Assembly (NCBI GenBank): GCA_030789695.1
Contig: CM061135.1
Coordinates: 109,934,301 to 109,998,300 of the forward strand
Source of the DNA: Scilla litardierei
Taxonomy: Eukaryota; Streptophyta; Magnoliopsida; Asparagales; Asparagaceae
Direction of reading: 5' to 3'
Length of the DNA stretch: 64,000 nucleotides
Each line of letters begins with the position of its first letter. The first letter of the stretch is position 1. The notes below the pieces were generated by a model. It was not told the DNA's origin and made no database searches. It saw only the letters and a list, made by a program, of their open reading frames with translations. The translations under genes were made by a program, and so were the position numbers. This document shows positions 45,113-58,409 of the stretch, one piece after another.

Positions 45113-46679
45113 TCGGAATCATCTTCAAGAAGACCTCTTGCAATACATGTTGCTTTGAATGTAGGGTACTCGATCGAATTGAATGTGCGTAAATTTTCCC
45201 ACGATGTTGGCCCTTTAACAACTGTTAGTAGCAACCGTAGATAAAATCTCTCACCAGAATTAGGGGAGGCAAAATACATTCTGCCAATGGCATATCCAGA
45301 TTGTCTTGGAGTCCAGACCTTTGTTGACGAATGCCACACAAACTTTTGGGGAAATTCTTGATATGTGAGATCATGTGTAGACTCATGTAAAGCGCAACAT
45401 GTAAAAAATTCAGTCAAAGTTGTCTTATCATTTTCAGCCCTAGACCTTATTGCATCTACATCTTCATCTGGATAAAAAATAACACGGTGTTGCCCTGGTA
45501 AATGAAGTATCAATCTTTTAACTGACAGAATCTCTTGATGCAAAGGATGCTCGAATATTCGCCAGGCAGCCTCAGGTGGTCCAATATATCTTGCATCAAG
45601 GTATTGTTGGATCTCATTTACTGCGCCCAATACCATTGTGGTCCGATCATGACCTTTATAAATATACTTATGAATGTACTTCACACATCTTACCCTGGCA
45701 CAAACTTCGACATTAATGTGGCAGTTAAAGCGCCTTGAGAGATACCTGTTGTGCGGCACAACATCGCGGTTATCAACCTGATGCCCCCTTACAGTATATA
45801 GATGCCCATTACTACGACGACAGTAAATAGGATATCCATCACGATCCAAGGTTGTTGCATCTGCATAATTTCGAGGGTATTTCTTAGTACACTTACCATT
45901 TTCCATGCATGAGGCATTTGGATTCCGAGCACCACATGGTCCATGTACCATACATTTTGACACAGTATCGAATAATGCAGGATCTTGAGCAGGATCAGGA
46001 AATTCAGCACATACAATTCTATCCACTTGATCACATGTATGAATCTTATCGGGTCCACAAAGAAAGAAAAGAGCATGCATATGTGGAAGACCCCGTTTCT
46101 GAAATTCAATTGTAAATACATGTGCTACTTTCTTTCCAAATACATTATTGCCATCAATCTCCTTCATCAAAGCCTTTCTTTTTAACTCAAATACACGTGC
46201 GACTAAATCTGGACGGTCGGTAGCCTTTTGATTGGGCAGTAGAGCCGAAGTAATTTCTGGCCACTTTGGATTTGCGGTCATGGTAAGAAAAATATCCGGG
46301 TGCTGGTTATAACGTGTGATAGCCATCGAGTCTTGAAATATTTCAAACATGTGACGTGCACTGCCAGTGAAAGATGAAGGAAGTATCATGCGCTGTCCAA
46401 TTTGGTCGCATCTGGCATATGCATCGATATCTGCAAGACCCTGATAGAGCTCTGAGCAGAGTTTTCGTTGATTAAGTTTGATGAATGTCAAACGATGTTG
46501 CTCAATTGCTGCCCAAGCATCAACTATGAACTCATGGAATAACTTTCCAGCTCTCAAAATTGAAGAATACTCGTTCTGTCTTTCAAACAGACGGTAGCTA
46601 TAAAACTCACACATAGTCAGGCGTCTACTTGATGCTATGTTTTGAACTGGATCCCACTGCTTCAACTCAGGTTCCTATC
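44782..46679 (-). pseudogene. Helitron Rep (HUH endonuclease) domain
   Basis: A minus-strand frame starting near 46665 (MKQWDPVQNIASS; probably internal to the original protein) has the Helitron-like N domain (LTMCEFYSYRLFER). It also has the HUH motif in FQKRGLPHMHALFF (His195 and His197 of this frame) and the two-tyrosine motif KYIHKYIYKGHDR (Tyr330 and Tyr334). These residues nick and join DNA strands in rolling-circle transposition. The frame is intact across the catalytic core, then leaves the correct frame near 45050. Both catalytic motifs are complete, so loss of function is due to stops and the frameshift rather than active-site change. Confidence 0.88.
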
Positions 46680-47662
46680 TAAGCTGACCATCAGGAAATA
46701 ATAAGACATAGTGTAATGGTAAGTATGCAGGATGAGTCTCATTGATTTGTATTAATTGATGATTTCCTCAAAGATGTAAAACTATATCTCACATCCCGGA
46801 AGGTCGATAGCCATCGCCAGGTAAAATAACCGCAATCTTATCTACGGTTGGGAGGTTATAACGGCGACGATCCTTGTTTGAATTGTAATGCAGATATACA
46901 GGAAGATCATGACCACATGAATCTGCTTGAGATAAAACAGAATACGCCTGACAATATAGTTTGATGAATGGATTTATGCCCGATAAACAATTTTGAATAA
47001 TTTGTAAGACATCCTTGCTCAAATGTGGATTTCTATTACTTCGGAACTCCATAGCAGAATCCGGAACATATATGTAAAGTTGACAATAACTTGCTGTTTG
47101 ATCCGGTTGGGGCAGAAGTGATCCTGTTCGATGGCGTAATTCTCCATGAATTGTAAATATGTTCGGGCCCCTGCCAGCAATCAATCTTTGATCCATTGTC
47201 ACACCAAGGCTGGTAAATGCATTAGCTGCATTATACTCCCGAGTATACATTCGAAATGATTTTGATGCCTCACTGTCACCATCATATAATTCTCTAAGTG
47301 ATGGAGGGGTTTCATTAAGTTTCAGCAATTTTACTTTTCCTTGCAAACAACATGTTCCAAAAAGATGTGTTCTCAAAGTTGACTTCGACAATTGTTCATC
47401 CAACCAGTGTAAGGCTGAACAATGAGGGCATGGAATGTTCATTAATCCAAGATGGTGCCGACCAAAATCAACCTGAGTTGGTGGACCAGAGCCATGCTGA
47501 GTTGACCGACATCGGAAGATCGAGGATGAGACAGCGTCTTCTTGTTCAACTGGAGAAGTTGTTAATCCAGGTGTTATTTGAGGTATACAGATAGGAGTCA
47601 TATATCGAGATATGTTTCGTTGAGCTTTTTCTCGTTCTCTCCTGTGACATTGAGCTAAACAC
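46680..47662 (-). pseudogene. Helitron Rep N-terminal region
   Basis: Starts at a splice acceptor (GGCTAG|GTGTTTAGC, 47662) with the head motif CLAQCHRREREKAQRNIS, the same motif as the tandem upstream exons. It runs through zinc-binding CPHCSALHWLDEQL and GRGPNIFTIHGELRHRTGSL, segments normal for plant Helitron Rep proteins. In-frame stops occur at about 46789 (TGA), 46767 (TGA) and 46680 (TAG), between PSGM, DIVLHL, the GNHQLIQINETHPAYLPLHY stretch and EPELKQWDP. The region therefore joins directly to the Rep domain but cannot be translated through. Confidence 0.82.
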
Positions 47663-47737
47663 CTAGCCAAAATAAAACCATAATAATTAAATAAAATTAA
47701 GTTACATTAAAGCAGAGGAGCTCTTATGAATAATAAC

Positions 47738-49343
47738 CTGGCATATGGTTCATCATCTTCAGCACATATCGTAGCGTTGTGCGAGGCTGAGACCTCATCT
47801 ACATGTTCAACGGGAGAAGTTGGTACTGCATATGTGCTTTGAGGCATGTCGAGTACACTGGTAGGAGTCATATATCGAGATGTGTTTGCTTGTAATTGTT
47901 CTCGTTCTCTCCTTTTGCGTTGAGCTAAAGCCCTATCCAAATTTAAACAAAAAAATAAACACTACTAAAATACATGACTTGGTGAAAAGGTTTTATGTAC
48001 AGTCGGGTTGATAATGACCTGATAGATGGTCCAGGAACTTGCCCGGAAATCATATCGTTACGCGAGGCCGAGACAACATCTTCTTGTTCAACCAGAGAAG
48101 TTGTCACGGCTGGTGTTATGTGAGGTATATCAAGGACACCGTCAGAAGGCAGAGCATGAGACATGTTTCGTTGTTCCTGTTCTCGTTCTCTCCTTTTTTG
48201 TTGAGCTAAAGAACTATACAAATTTAAACAGAAAAATAAACACAACTAAAATACATGGCTTGGTGAAAAGGTTTTATGTACAGTCGGGTTGATAATGACC
48301 TGACAGATGGTCCAGGAACTTGTCCAGAAATCATATCGTTACGCGAGGCCGAGACATCATGTTCTTGTTCAACCGGAGAAGTTGTCACGGCTGGTGTTAT
48401 GTGAGGTATATCAAGGACACCGTCAGAAGGCAGAGCATGAGATATGTTTCGTTGTTCCTGTTCTCGTTCTCTCCTTTTTCGTTGAGCTAAAGCCCTATAC
48501 AAATTTAAACAGAAAAATAAACACAACTAAAATACATGGCTTGGTGAAAAGGTTTTATGTATAGTCGGGTTGATAATGACCTGACAGATGGTCCAGGAAC
48601 TTGTCCAGAAATCATATCGTTACGCGAGGCCGAGACAACATGTTCTTGTTCAACCGGAGAAGTTGTCACGGCTGGTGTTATGTGAGGTATATCAAGGACA
48701 CCGTCAGAAGGCAGAGCATGAGATATGTTTCGTTGTTCCTATTCTCGTTCTCTCCTTTTTCGTTGAGCTAAAGCCCTATACAAATTTAAACAGAAAAATA
48801 AACACAACTAAAATACATGGCTTGGTGAAAAGGTTTTATGTACAGTCGGGTTAATAATGACCTGACAGATGGTCCAGGAACTTGTTCAGAAATCATATCG
48901 TTACGCGAGGCCGAGACAGCATCTTCTTGTTCAACCGGAGAAGTTGTCACGGCTGGTGTTATGTGAGGTATATCAAGGACACCGTCAGAAGGCAGAGCGT
49001 GAGATATGTTTCTTTGTTCCTGTTCTCGTTCTCTACTTTTGCGTTGAGCTAAAGACCTATCCAAATTTAAACACAAAAATAAACACTACTAAAATACATG
49101 GCTTGGTGAAAAGGTTTTATGTACAGTCGGGTTGATAATGACCTGACAGATGGTCCAGGAACTTGCCCGGAAATCATATCATTACGCGAGGATGAGACAG
49201 CATGTTCTTGTTCAACCCGAGAAGTTGTCATGGCTGGTGTTATGTGAGGTATATCAAGTACACCGTCAGAAGGCAGAGCGTGAGACATGTTACGTTGTTC
49301 TTGTTCTTGTTCTCGTTCTCTCCTACTGCGTCGAGCTAAAGCC
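47738..49343 (-). repeat. six tandem copies of a 195-bp symmetric exon upstream of Rep
   Basis: Exon-like blocks at 47738-47932, 48019-48213, 48300-48494, 48581-48775, 48862-49056 (195 bp each) and 49143-49343 (201 bp) repeat at 281-287 bp. Each has an acceptor TATAG| or ATAG| and a donor CAG|GTCATTATC or near it, and each starts and ends in the same phase. Splicing would therefore add 65 residues per copy (RALAQRKRREREQEQRNIS, then a segment ending in VPGPSV). The Rep N-terminus itself begins with a seventh, diverged copy. The copy at 48581-48775 has a TAG at 48739-48741, so it would have to be skipped. The four middle copies are nearly identical, indicating recent amplification. Confidence 0.82.
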
Positions 49344-52300
49344 CTATCCAAATTAAGCCCAAACTAATTACAATTAAAATACATTATTAGCGTATATTAG
49401 ATGTTCATTTTGAGAATATGGTAGATGTTCAATTAAAATACTCCCAGTTTGGAATTGGGTGAATATGTTCATTTTGAGAATGAACACTCCCAGTTTCTAA
49501 TTGAGAATTTCAGAATTTGAGTAGTTATTGAACTTCAATGTCAAATGCACAAATTCCATATCTTCAGAAATTTTAGAATTGCAAATTACATGAGAAATAT
49601 TCCCAAAGTATACTCTTCTGAAATTTGAGAATTTCAGAATATGAGTACTCAAATTCCATATCAATAACTCAAATTTCAGAAGAGTATACTGCATGAGAAA
49701 AATTTGAATACTCAAGTTTGAATTTGGGCATTAGAAAAATTCAAGTTCAAAATTAAATTCAATTTCAAGTTCAATAACTCAAATTTCATTTGATAATTTA
49801 ATGTTAAGGTCAACATTTTTCTTATATCATCAAATACCATAGTTCAGTTTAATTTCATGTTAAACTCAAATTTCAGAAGAGGTGAGGTGCAACATTTTGA
49901 AATTAACAAAATCAAGCTCTTCATTTTGAAATTAACATTTTGAAGAGGTGAGTTGAGTTTTTGTCCTGTTAATTAACAATTTGAAATTAACATTTTGAAA
50001 TTAACATTATGAATTCTTAGTATGAACTCAATACATACTGTGATATGTGCAAATGTTCTAATACATATTGTCATCCAGGATTCTTAGTATGAACTCAATA
50101 CATTTTTAGTATGAACTCAATCCAGGATTCTTAATTCATACAGTTGAAATTTGAGTATGAATTTCATTGAGTTAATACATTTAAGTCTGGGATTTTTAGG
50201 TCTGCAATTGAGGATGATGGCTAAACATTCAAAGGATGCTCAACTAATTGTTGATTGCATGAAATTGAGAAATGTCCTGTTAAATGCATATCTCAATTTT
50301 GATATGTCCAATAATGAAATATTCTCAATTAACATTATACTATTAGATATATCTAATTGCCTGAAAATGAGATAGTCCTGTTATAAGCATATCTCAATTT
50401 TGGCATTGCCTATAATCAAATTTCTAACATCATTATCTGAATTTCAGTATGTCCCTACACCAAAATAGCATATCAAATTTCAAATGTCCAAACTTTCAAA
50501 ATAGCGTATCAAACTTGCAAAATACATGATATTCTTAGTAGCAAGCAAGAAAATTGACAAGATTCAAAAAAATTGTATATTTGAATTTCAGGGACTAAAA
50601 TTTCAGAGATATATGAAGTTGAATGTTGGTATATGAATGATATTAAAAACATATACAAAAGTCTATGTTGAAAGATATTAGAATGATATTAAATATTCAG
50701 TATCAATGCTAAACAGGACAAATTGGGACAAATTTGATCATTCTATTCATTGATGCAAAATATTCCAACTGCATGATTGAAAAAGTTGCTCATTCTCAAC
50801 AAAACACTTTTTTAAAATTTAAAGGGTTTCAAAATCCAATTTTTAGCATCATATTGCAAAAAAACACCATCAGTCAAAATTTCCTTTGAAAACTGAGCAT
50901 TAGTAAAAAAACACCATCAGGCAAAAAAACACCAAATATGAGCATTTCATTTCACAAAACACCATCATTCAAAAGTTGAGTCATTTGAAAATTGAGCAGT
51001 TCATTTCCCAGTTTCAAAATTTTAGGTAAGTCAAACTATATTCAAGTTACAAAATATTTTGAAAAATGAGCAAAATTTTTTTTTCCTTGGTTACAGTTTG
51101 AGATGCTGCCTGAACATGGGGGGTATTCAGTGTCAAAAAATGTGCATGCTAATCAGTTTCAAGACACAGCCTGAGAAATTCAAGATGAAAATGAATACAA
51201 AAAACTTGAGTAATTTCAAGATGAAACCAAGTTTCAAGATGATGCTTCAATTTTGCAACATCTTGTATTTAGTGCAGAACAAAGATGATACTTCAATGCT
51301 TCAATTTTTGAAACCAAAATGAAAACATGTGGGGTGACAAAAATTTTTTTTGCTCTAGCTATGTCCTGATATTGAAATTGAAAATTGAACCTAATTGAAA
51401 CCAAACTCATTCATCCTGAAATTGAAACTTAACATTGAACTTAACATTGACATTAACATTGAAATTTTTATCATTATGTGTCATATGAATCTTAACATTT
51501 TGACTCATAACATTGAAACTGTGAAATTTTGACTCATAACATTGAAACTTAACATCATGTATTAAATTTGACTCATATGAAATTAACACAATTATATACA
51601 ACTTGTAGGGAAATGTTAACATTGATACAGGATGTATATGATTCTCATATGAAGTTTGGACTTCATAACATCCTGTATTTGAAATTAACACCTGGAGGGA
51701 AATTTTGACTCATAACATCAACATTTTAACTCATAACATCTCATATTATGAAAATACAAAGTGAAATTGAATTTCACATCTCAATTTGTTAAAACTACAA
51801 ATTAACATCTCATATCATCTCAGCATGTAAAAAGTACAAAATGAAATTGAAACGTAACATTGAAAAAATGAAGTTAAGTTGCAAATGATAATGTTAAGTT
51901 GCAAATGATAATGATTTTTTTGTAAATTTTTGTAAGCATCCTGAATTTCACAGTCATCAACAAAAAGTGTTTTGTTGAAAAAATCTGTAAGCATTTTCCC
52001 TTATCCTCAACATTGGTTCATAAGCATCCTGAATTTCTCAGTCCTCAATGCTTACAATTGTTTTACATTGGCTTGGAATGCTGAAAGCTGAATTTCTTAA
52101 CTCAATCCTGAATTTCTCAACTCCATTAGCATACCATTAGCTGATAGCTGAATTTCTTAACTCAATCCTGAATTGTTTTACATTGGCTTGGAATGCTGAT
52201 GGCTTGGAATGTTTTACAGGACAGTTTCATTTGTGATGTTAATGGTAATTCCAAGCCAAAGTAAAAAGAAAAAAATAAGACCTCTCATTCTCCAAGAACT

Positions 52301-55300
52301 CCATGAACTCCAACACAAAAAGAAAAAACACAATGTGATCAGTTGAGTTGAATACATCAAAAATTTTCCCAGTTTCATTAATTAAACACTTAATTCTCTA
52401 CCGGCAACTGAGTAAAATGAGCAAGTGTTGTTATATCAAAATGAGCAAGTATTCAAAATGAGCTAGTATTAAATGTAATGACTATCTCTCAACTCATTAA
52501 AATGAGTAATTAAATGTAATGAGTTTAGCTAAAGCCATTTGAATGAGATTTCAAATATGGACATTAGTTAATGATTTCAAATATGAACATTATCAGTTTT
52601 TAGCATGTTCAAATATGAGCATTATCAGTTTTTAGCATTTTCAAACTGAAATTTATTTTAGCATCTCTCAATCTCATATCTAGTTCTAGTCTACTCTTAT
52701 CCATGAGAAAACAGGGATCTTATCAATGTTTATAGGATAGGTTATAAATTTTCAAAAGTTTCATACTAATGTAAAATTTTACACACATTTCTCAATTAAT
52801 TTCAAATTTTACACACATAATGTAAAATGCATACACATATCCATATCAAATGAACTATGTTGAAATTTGAGTTATTGAAATTTGAGTATTCCATGAGAAA
52901 AATTTGGGCATACTGCATTTATTGAACATTCCATGAGTATTCCTATAATGAAATTTGAAATTTGAAATATATAGGCAAATATTCTCATGGAATTCCATAT
53001 TCCATATCTTCGGAAAATTTGAAAGTCCATGCATTTATTGAACTTCATTTTCAAATGCCCAAATTCAATATTTGATCACATGCAAGGTTCAATATTCAAT
53101 ATTCAATATTCAATATTCAATATTTCAGTCTTTGCAATATTGCTAATAGCAATGTCGTGTTAATACAAAATTGGTTTGAAAAATTTTCATGAACCATCAC
53201 TATTTCATTTTGAGAATATCTGAAATGAGCTTTTGTTATCTGAAATGAGCTTTTGTTATGGGAAATAGCTTGTGTTATGAGAAAATGGATAAGAGTTGAA
53301 ATTTTTCGCTTTGAAATTTTTCTCTTTCAACTGTAACTTGTTTGAAACTTGATGAAAAAAATGAGAAAATGAAATTTGATGAAACTTGATGAGAAAATGA
53401 AACTTGATGAAACTTGATGAGAAAATGAAATTTGTTTGAAACTTGAAATAAGCTTTTGTTATGAGGAAATGGATAAGAAATGAAATTGGTGAGTAACATT
53501 CAACTTTCATCAAATTTTTATATGTTAACTTGAATACATTCAAATTTCAGCATAGACTTTTGTAATATCATTCAGCCAAATGACAGTAAATACACCCAAT
53601 GACATTAAAAGAATCACAGTGAATGATATTAAAAATCAAGATATTAGAATACATTCAACTTATACAAAAATCACAGTGAATACACCCAACTACAGACCAA
53701 CATTCACGTGTTAACTTGATGTGAAAAATTTTCATCCAGTTAAATTTTTCTTGATGAATTTTCATCAAGGTAATTTGATCAAGCAAAATTTCATTCAGCC
53801 AATGTGAATACACCCATAACTAAAAATGTTCAGCCAATGTGAGTGTATTTGATGAAAGTGCTTATGGGTGTATTCACATTGGCTGAACTAAAAATATTGG
53901 CTGAAATGTCCAAATACACTCAAATACACTCAGAAGCAAACTTTTCTTTTGTTATACACCCATAAGCAGATTGTGTTAATTTTCATCACATACATATGGG
54001 TGAACTAAAAATTTCATTGGCTGAACAAAAATACACCCATACACATGTTCAGCCAATTTGAGTGTATTTGAACAAAAATTTCATTCAGCCATTTTTAGTT
54101 CACCCATATGTATGTGATGAAAATTCACTCAAATACACCTCTCATTTTTAGTTCACCCATAGTTCACCCATATTTTTGTTTAGCCAATGAAATTTTTAGT
54201 TCACCCATACAATATTCTTTCACAAATCTCATACCAATACTCAGTTCTCAATATTCTTTCAATATTCATCCAATATTCTTTCATATCAAGCTCTCATCCA
54301 ATTTCTGAATATGAAAAATACAATACTCAAGCTTTCATTTTCAAACTCATTTCTCAATATTCTTTCAATATTGACTGTCACGCAAACCCAACATTCAAAA
54401 ATTAAGTTTATAAAATTCAGTTTATAAAATTCAGTTTATAAAATTCAGTTATTCTTAAAATATTCTTTCAATTGCAAACTCAAGTATATGTCCTGTCTTT
54501 CAAGATTAACTAAACCCAACAGTCAAAAATTATATATGAAGATCTCATATATCATTGCTATAATATCCTCTCAACCTGAATGTGACTGTTGGGTTTATAT
54601 GAATGTAATATAAAAACAAATATGAAGATCTCAAGACAGGACATATACTTGAGTTTAACTAAACAGGCAAAACAGGCAAATTATATATTACAGGCAAAAA
54701 TTGTATTCTACATGTTGAAGTTGGAATAAACATTTGGATCGGCAAGCTCATATCAAGCTCTTCACAGGACACTTTCAGGAAAAAATGAAGTGCTTATCAA
54801 AATGAAAATTTGTGAATATTGCATAGAGAATTGGGTGTATTGAAGCTTTCATCCAATATTCTTTCAATTGCTGAATATGAAAAAAACAATACTCATTTCA
54901 AGCTCTCATCCAATACTCATTTCTCAATATTCTTTCAATATTCATCCAATATTCTTTCATATCAAGCTCTCATCCAATTTCTGAATATGAAAAAACAATA
55001 CTCAAGCTTTCATTTTCAAACTCATTTCTCAATATTAGAATTGTTATATCTCTAATAGAATTGTTATATCTCTATTAGAATAGAATTGTTCTAATAGAAA
55101 TTTCAGTTTAAATTATATATCTAATAGAATAGAATTCACAGGACAATGCTATTAGAATAGAATTAGAGATATAATTTAAATCTTCAAGCTTCATTCCTAA
55201 CATTCACAGGACAATGCAATAACATTCACAGGATATCCTGGAGCTTTGAGATCCTGTTAATTTCAATTGGGAGTTGATATCCTGAGAATATTCATAGGAC

Positions 55301-57063
55301 ACAAAATCCTGAGAATATGTTGCAAAATCCTAACATTCACAGGACAATGCAATAACATTCACAACATATTCACAGGAGAATTTTGTGTCCTGTGAATGCA
55401 ATAACATTACCAGTTGCAACACATTCAATTGGGTACAGTAAAACATTCACAACATATTAACAAAATTCAATTGGGTACATTCCTAACATTCATATCCTAA
55501 CTTCAATAACTTCAATAACATGAATATAACTCAGAAATATCACTCAAACATTAGCCTTGAAATATCACTCAATATTAAATCATCCTCAATATCACTCAAA
55601 TTTCAGTTCAAAAAAACATGGACAATACAAAAATTGATTCACAAGATTCACAGTTGCAAATTCTCTCAAACTCAATTCTCTCAATTGCAAACATTCATAA
55701 TCTTCACTTGATATCAAAAATGAATTGAGATAATCTGAAGTTGAATTGAAATTGCTTTTGAACTTGAATTTTTGCTATCTATTGCATAGAGATGTATGAA
55801 AAAATTCAAGTTCAATCCAAATTTCAGAATAGTTCTTCATTTAACAAATTTCTCACCCATCAATTTCTGCATATGGGTGAGAAATTGAATTTTTGCTCAA
55901 GTGATAGCTTCTCACCCAGCAAATTGAATTTCTGCATATGGGTGAGAATTTGAATTTAAAGTGAAAGCTATCAAATTCACTTGATATCAAAAAAGAATTG
56001 AGATAATTTGAATTTGAATTGAAATTGCTTTTGAACTTGAAGTTAAATTTGGAAACATTTCAAATAGTTCAATTGCAAACATCCAAACATCAAAAACTAT
56101 TACACAGAAACAAAAACTCAAATTGTTTTTGCAAACATCCAAACATCAAAAACTATAAAGTGAGGGTGAGATGTTGATTGCAAATCATTTCATCAAAGAT
56201 TTGAATAGTTCTTCATTCATCAATCCAAATTTCAATTTGCAAATTTGCAAATCAAAATAGTTGGATGTTTGCAATAGTTCAATTGTTTTTGCAAACATCC
56301 AAACATCCATATGCAGAATTTGATAGCTTTGACTTTAAATTCAAAATAGTTGGATGTTTGCAATAGTTCAATTGTTTTTGCAAACATCCAAACATCCATA
56401 TGCAGAATTTGATAGCTTTGACTTTAAATTCAAAATAGTTGGATGTTTGCAATAGTTCAAACATCAAAAACTGAGGTGAGAAGCTATCACTTTAAATTCA
56501 GAATTTGGATATGCAGAACATCAAAACATCAAATTGATGAATGATCAATCCAAACATCCAAACATCAAAAACTATCAAACTCAAATTGTTTTTGCAAACA
56601 TCCAAACATCAAAAACTATTACAAACAAAAACTGTAGAATAGATGAATGAAGAACTATTCTGATGAACTTTAAGTTCAATAGTTCAATTGCAAATTCAAG
56701 TTCAATTGCAAACATCTACACAGAATATCTCTATTGCAAACATCTAATGCAATAGATGTTCAATACAAATTTAATTTCAATTCAAGAACTTGAATGAAGA
56801 ACTATTGCAAACATCCAAATTTAAGTTCAATCCAAATCTCTATTGCAAACACCTTCAGATTCCAATACGTTTTCAGAATAGTTCTTCTTCATTGGAATCT
56901 CTATTGCAAACATCTCTATTTCAAGTTCAATCCAAATTTCAAATCTCTATTGCAAATCATTTCATCAAAGATTTCAATACACAGAAACATAAAAGCTCAC
57001 CAAGGGTTGAGATGTTGATGCCGTGATGAAGCTGACAGAACTGCAAAGTGAGGGTGAAATAAA
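49344..57063. other. AT-rich self-similar region of the large Helitron
   Basis: About 7.7 kb with no gene. The sequence is built from recurring words such as TTGAAATTTGAG, AATTTCAGAATTT, AACATTTTGAAATTAACA, CAATATTCTTTCAATATTCA, ACATCCAAACATCAAAAACT and TGAATACACCC, in direct and inverted order. Longer duplications include about 54240-54360 with 54890-55030, and the 89-bp tandem at 56252. Confidence 0.7.
56252..56463. repeat. 89-bp tandem repeat, about 2.4 copies
   Basis: Units start TCAAAATAGTTGGATGTTTG at 56252, 56341 and 56430, identical over the compared length. Each unit contains an inverted pair (GGATGTTTGC and GCAAACATCC) and so could fold. Confidence 0.88.
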
Positions 57064-57531
57064 TTAAAAGAAAAAAAATTGAGGAGAAGAGGAAGAGCTT
57101 GAGGAGAAGAGGAAGAGCTCACCGAGATTCTTGATGTGCTTGAGGAAAAAAATTGAGGAGAAGAGGAAGAGATGAGGTAGAAGATGAAGGCTTGAGGACG
57201 TGAAGAAGCTCACAGAACTGAAATTAAGAAAAAACAATGTGAGGGTGAAATAAAAAAATTGAGTAGAAGAGGAAGAGCTCACCGACGTAGAAGATGAAGG
57301 TGCTCTTCTTGATGTGCTTGCTCTTCTTGCTCTCCCTTGCTCTCCCTTGCTCTGCTTACTGGAGGTAGAAGATGAGCTGATCTTGCTGGCGAGGAGGAAC
57401 GTGAGCTGTGATGTGATCAAACGTGAGCTGTGAGGTAGAAGATGAGCTGATCTTCTCCCTTGCTCCAGCGCAAAATTCCCTTCAAATACAGAGGACCGTG
57501 TGAAGTGATCAAATTTTTCCCTCTCTTCCAT
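57064..57531 (-). other. 5' first-exon-like region of the large Helitron
   Basis: Minus-strand Ser/Thr-rich frame (LLASKISSSSTSSKQSKGEQ, then SSTSVSSSSSTQFF). It contains donor-like TCG|GTGAGCTC sites near 57280 and 57119 and purine-rich tandem words (GAGGAGAAGAGGAAGAGCT). Given the matching arrangement at 41454-41707, it is more likely a spliced leader than a protein. Confidence 0.4.
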
Positions 57532-57849
57532 GATGTGATCAAATGTTTCCCTCCCTGAAGTGTAAACAGAAATTTTGATTTCAAAATTTTAAAAAAATGA
57601 TTTGATTTCTTATATCTCAATTTTAGTCATATATGATGTGATGTGATCCAATATCTCATATCTCAATTTCTCATACCCCATATACAAAATCTATATAAAC
57701 AACACACCCAATTACACATAACTAATATCTCTTAACCAATATCTCTTATCCATTATCTCTTAACCAAAATCTCTTATCTCTTATACATACAACAATACAC
57801 ATATCCACATACAACAATACACATAACCAATATCTCTTATCCAATTTCT

Positions 57850-57879
57850 CTTATCCAAAAACCCATGATAACATCCCTG

Positions 57880-57884
<5 letters not shown>
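57850..57884 (-). other. eroded Helitron 5' terminus
   Basis: Minus strand ATTAAAACAGGGATGTTATC, the counterpart of the 41707 end (TATAAAACAGGGATGTTATC). The expected TCTAT start is replaced by (TA)n. Confidence 0.7.

Positions 57885-57948
<64 letters not shown>
57885..57948. repeat. (TA)n microsatellite
   Basis: Pure AT run between the Helitron 5' end and a MITE. Confidence 0.9.
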
Positions 57949-57952
<4 letters not shown>

Positions 57953-58337
57953 AAAAGGGATATGAGCATTCCGTGTAGGAAATTTCCTACACCGTCCTCA
58001 TAAAACTTCAATTTCCAATCTTGTTTCCAATAATCACCACCGTTCATTTTGATGTACTTATCATGGATGATGAACATACCAAAAATCAAGTGAATCCAAC
58101 GCTATTTTTATCTCGATCCGATTGTCACAAATTCAACGTTTTTAGAACAATAGAACTTTTTGTCACGAGCCGATCGAGGGTCAAATCCCCTTAGGGTTCA
58201 CCCATATTTGGGGTTTTGGGGTTTTAGAATGTGTACAATAATTCTAAGCAAAAAAATTTCAAAAACATAAGTGGAATGTGGTGTTTTTGAAGGACGGTGT
58301 AGGAAATTTCCTACACCGATTGCTCACCTCCCTCAAG

Positions 58338-58340
<3 letters not shown>
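57949..58340. mobile_element. MITE family M, copy 1 (392 bp)
   Basis: Ends are related to GGGATATGAGCATTC and the complement of GCTCACCTCCCTCAAGCCC. Just inside each end is the self-complementary word GTGTAGGAAATTTCCTACAC. It is flanked by (TA)n on both sides, has no coding capacity, and is about 85-90 percent identical to the copy at 58406. Confidence 0.85.

Positions 58341-58405
<65 letters not shown>
58341..58405. repeat. (TA)n microsatellite
   Basis: Pure TA run separating the two family-M MITEs. Confidence 0.9.

Positions 58406-58409
<4 letters not shown>

Larger units (their letters stand above)
41708..57884 (-). mobile_element. large Helitron with Rep-helicase gene (autonomous type, decayed)
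   Basis: Contains the Rep/Pif1 gene (43285-47662), tandem upstream exons (47738-49343), a long AT-rich 5' region and a 5' terminal sequence (ATTAAAACAGGGATGTTATC on the minus strand, ending 57884) homologous to that at 41707. The final TC dinucleotide at 57884 is lost in a (TA)n tract. No separate CTAG-hairpin end was found between 41708 and 43285. Its 3' end is therefore either missing or the one at 36689, beyond the intervening 5' end. Confidence 0.65.

Noticed and set aside
48026..49356. Plus-strand frames repeated every 281 bp
   Set aside because: They are the antisense of the Rep upstream exons, which have proper splice sites on the minus strand.
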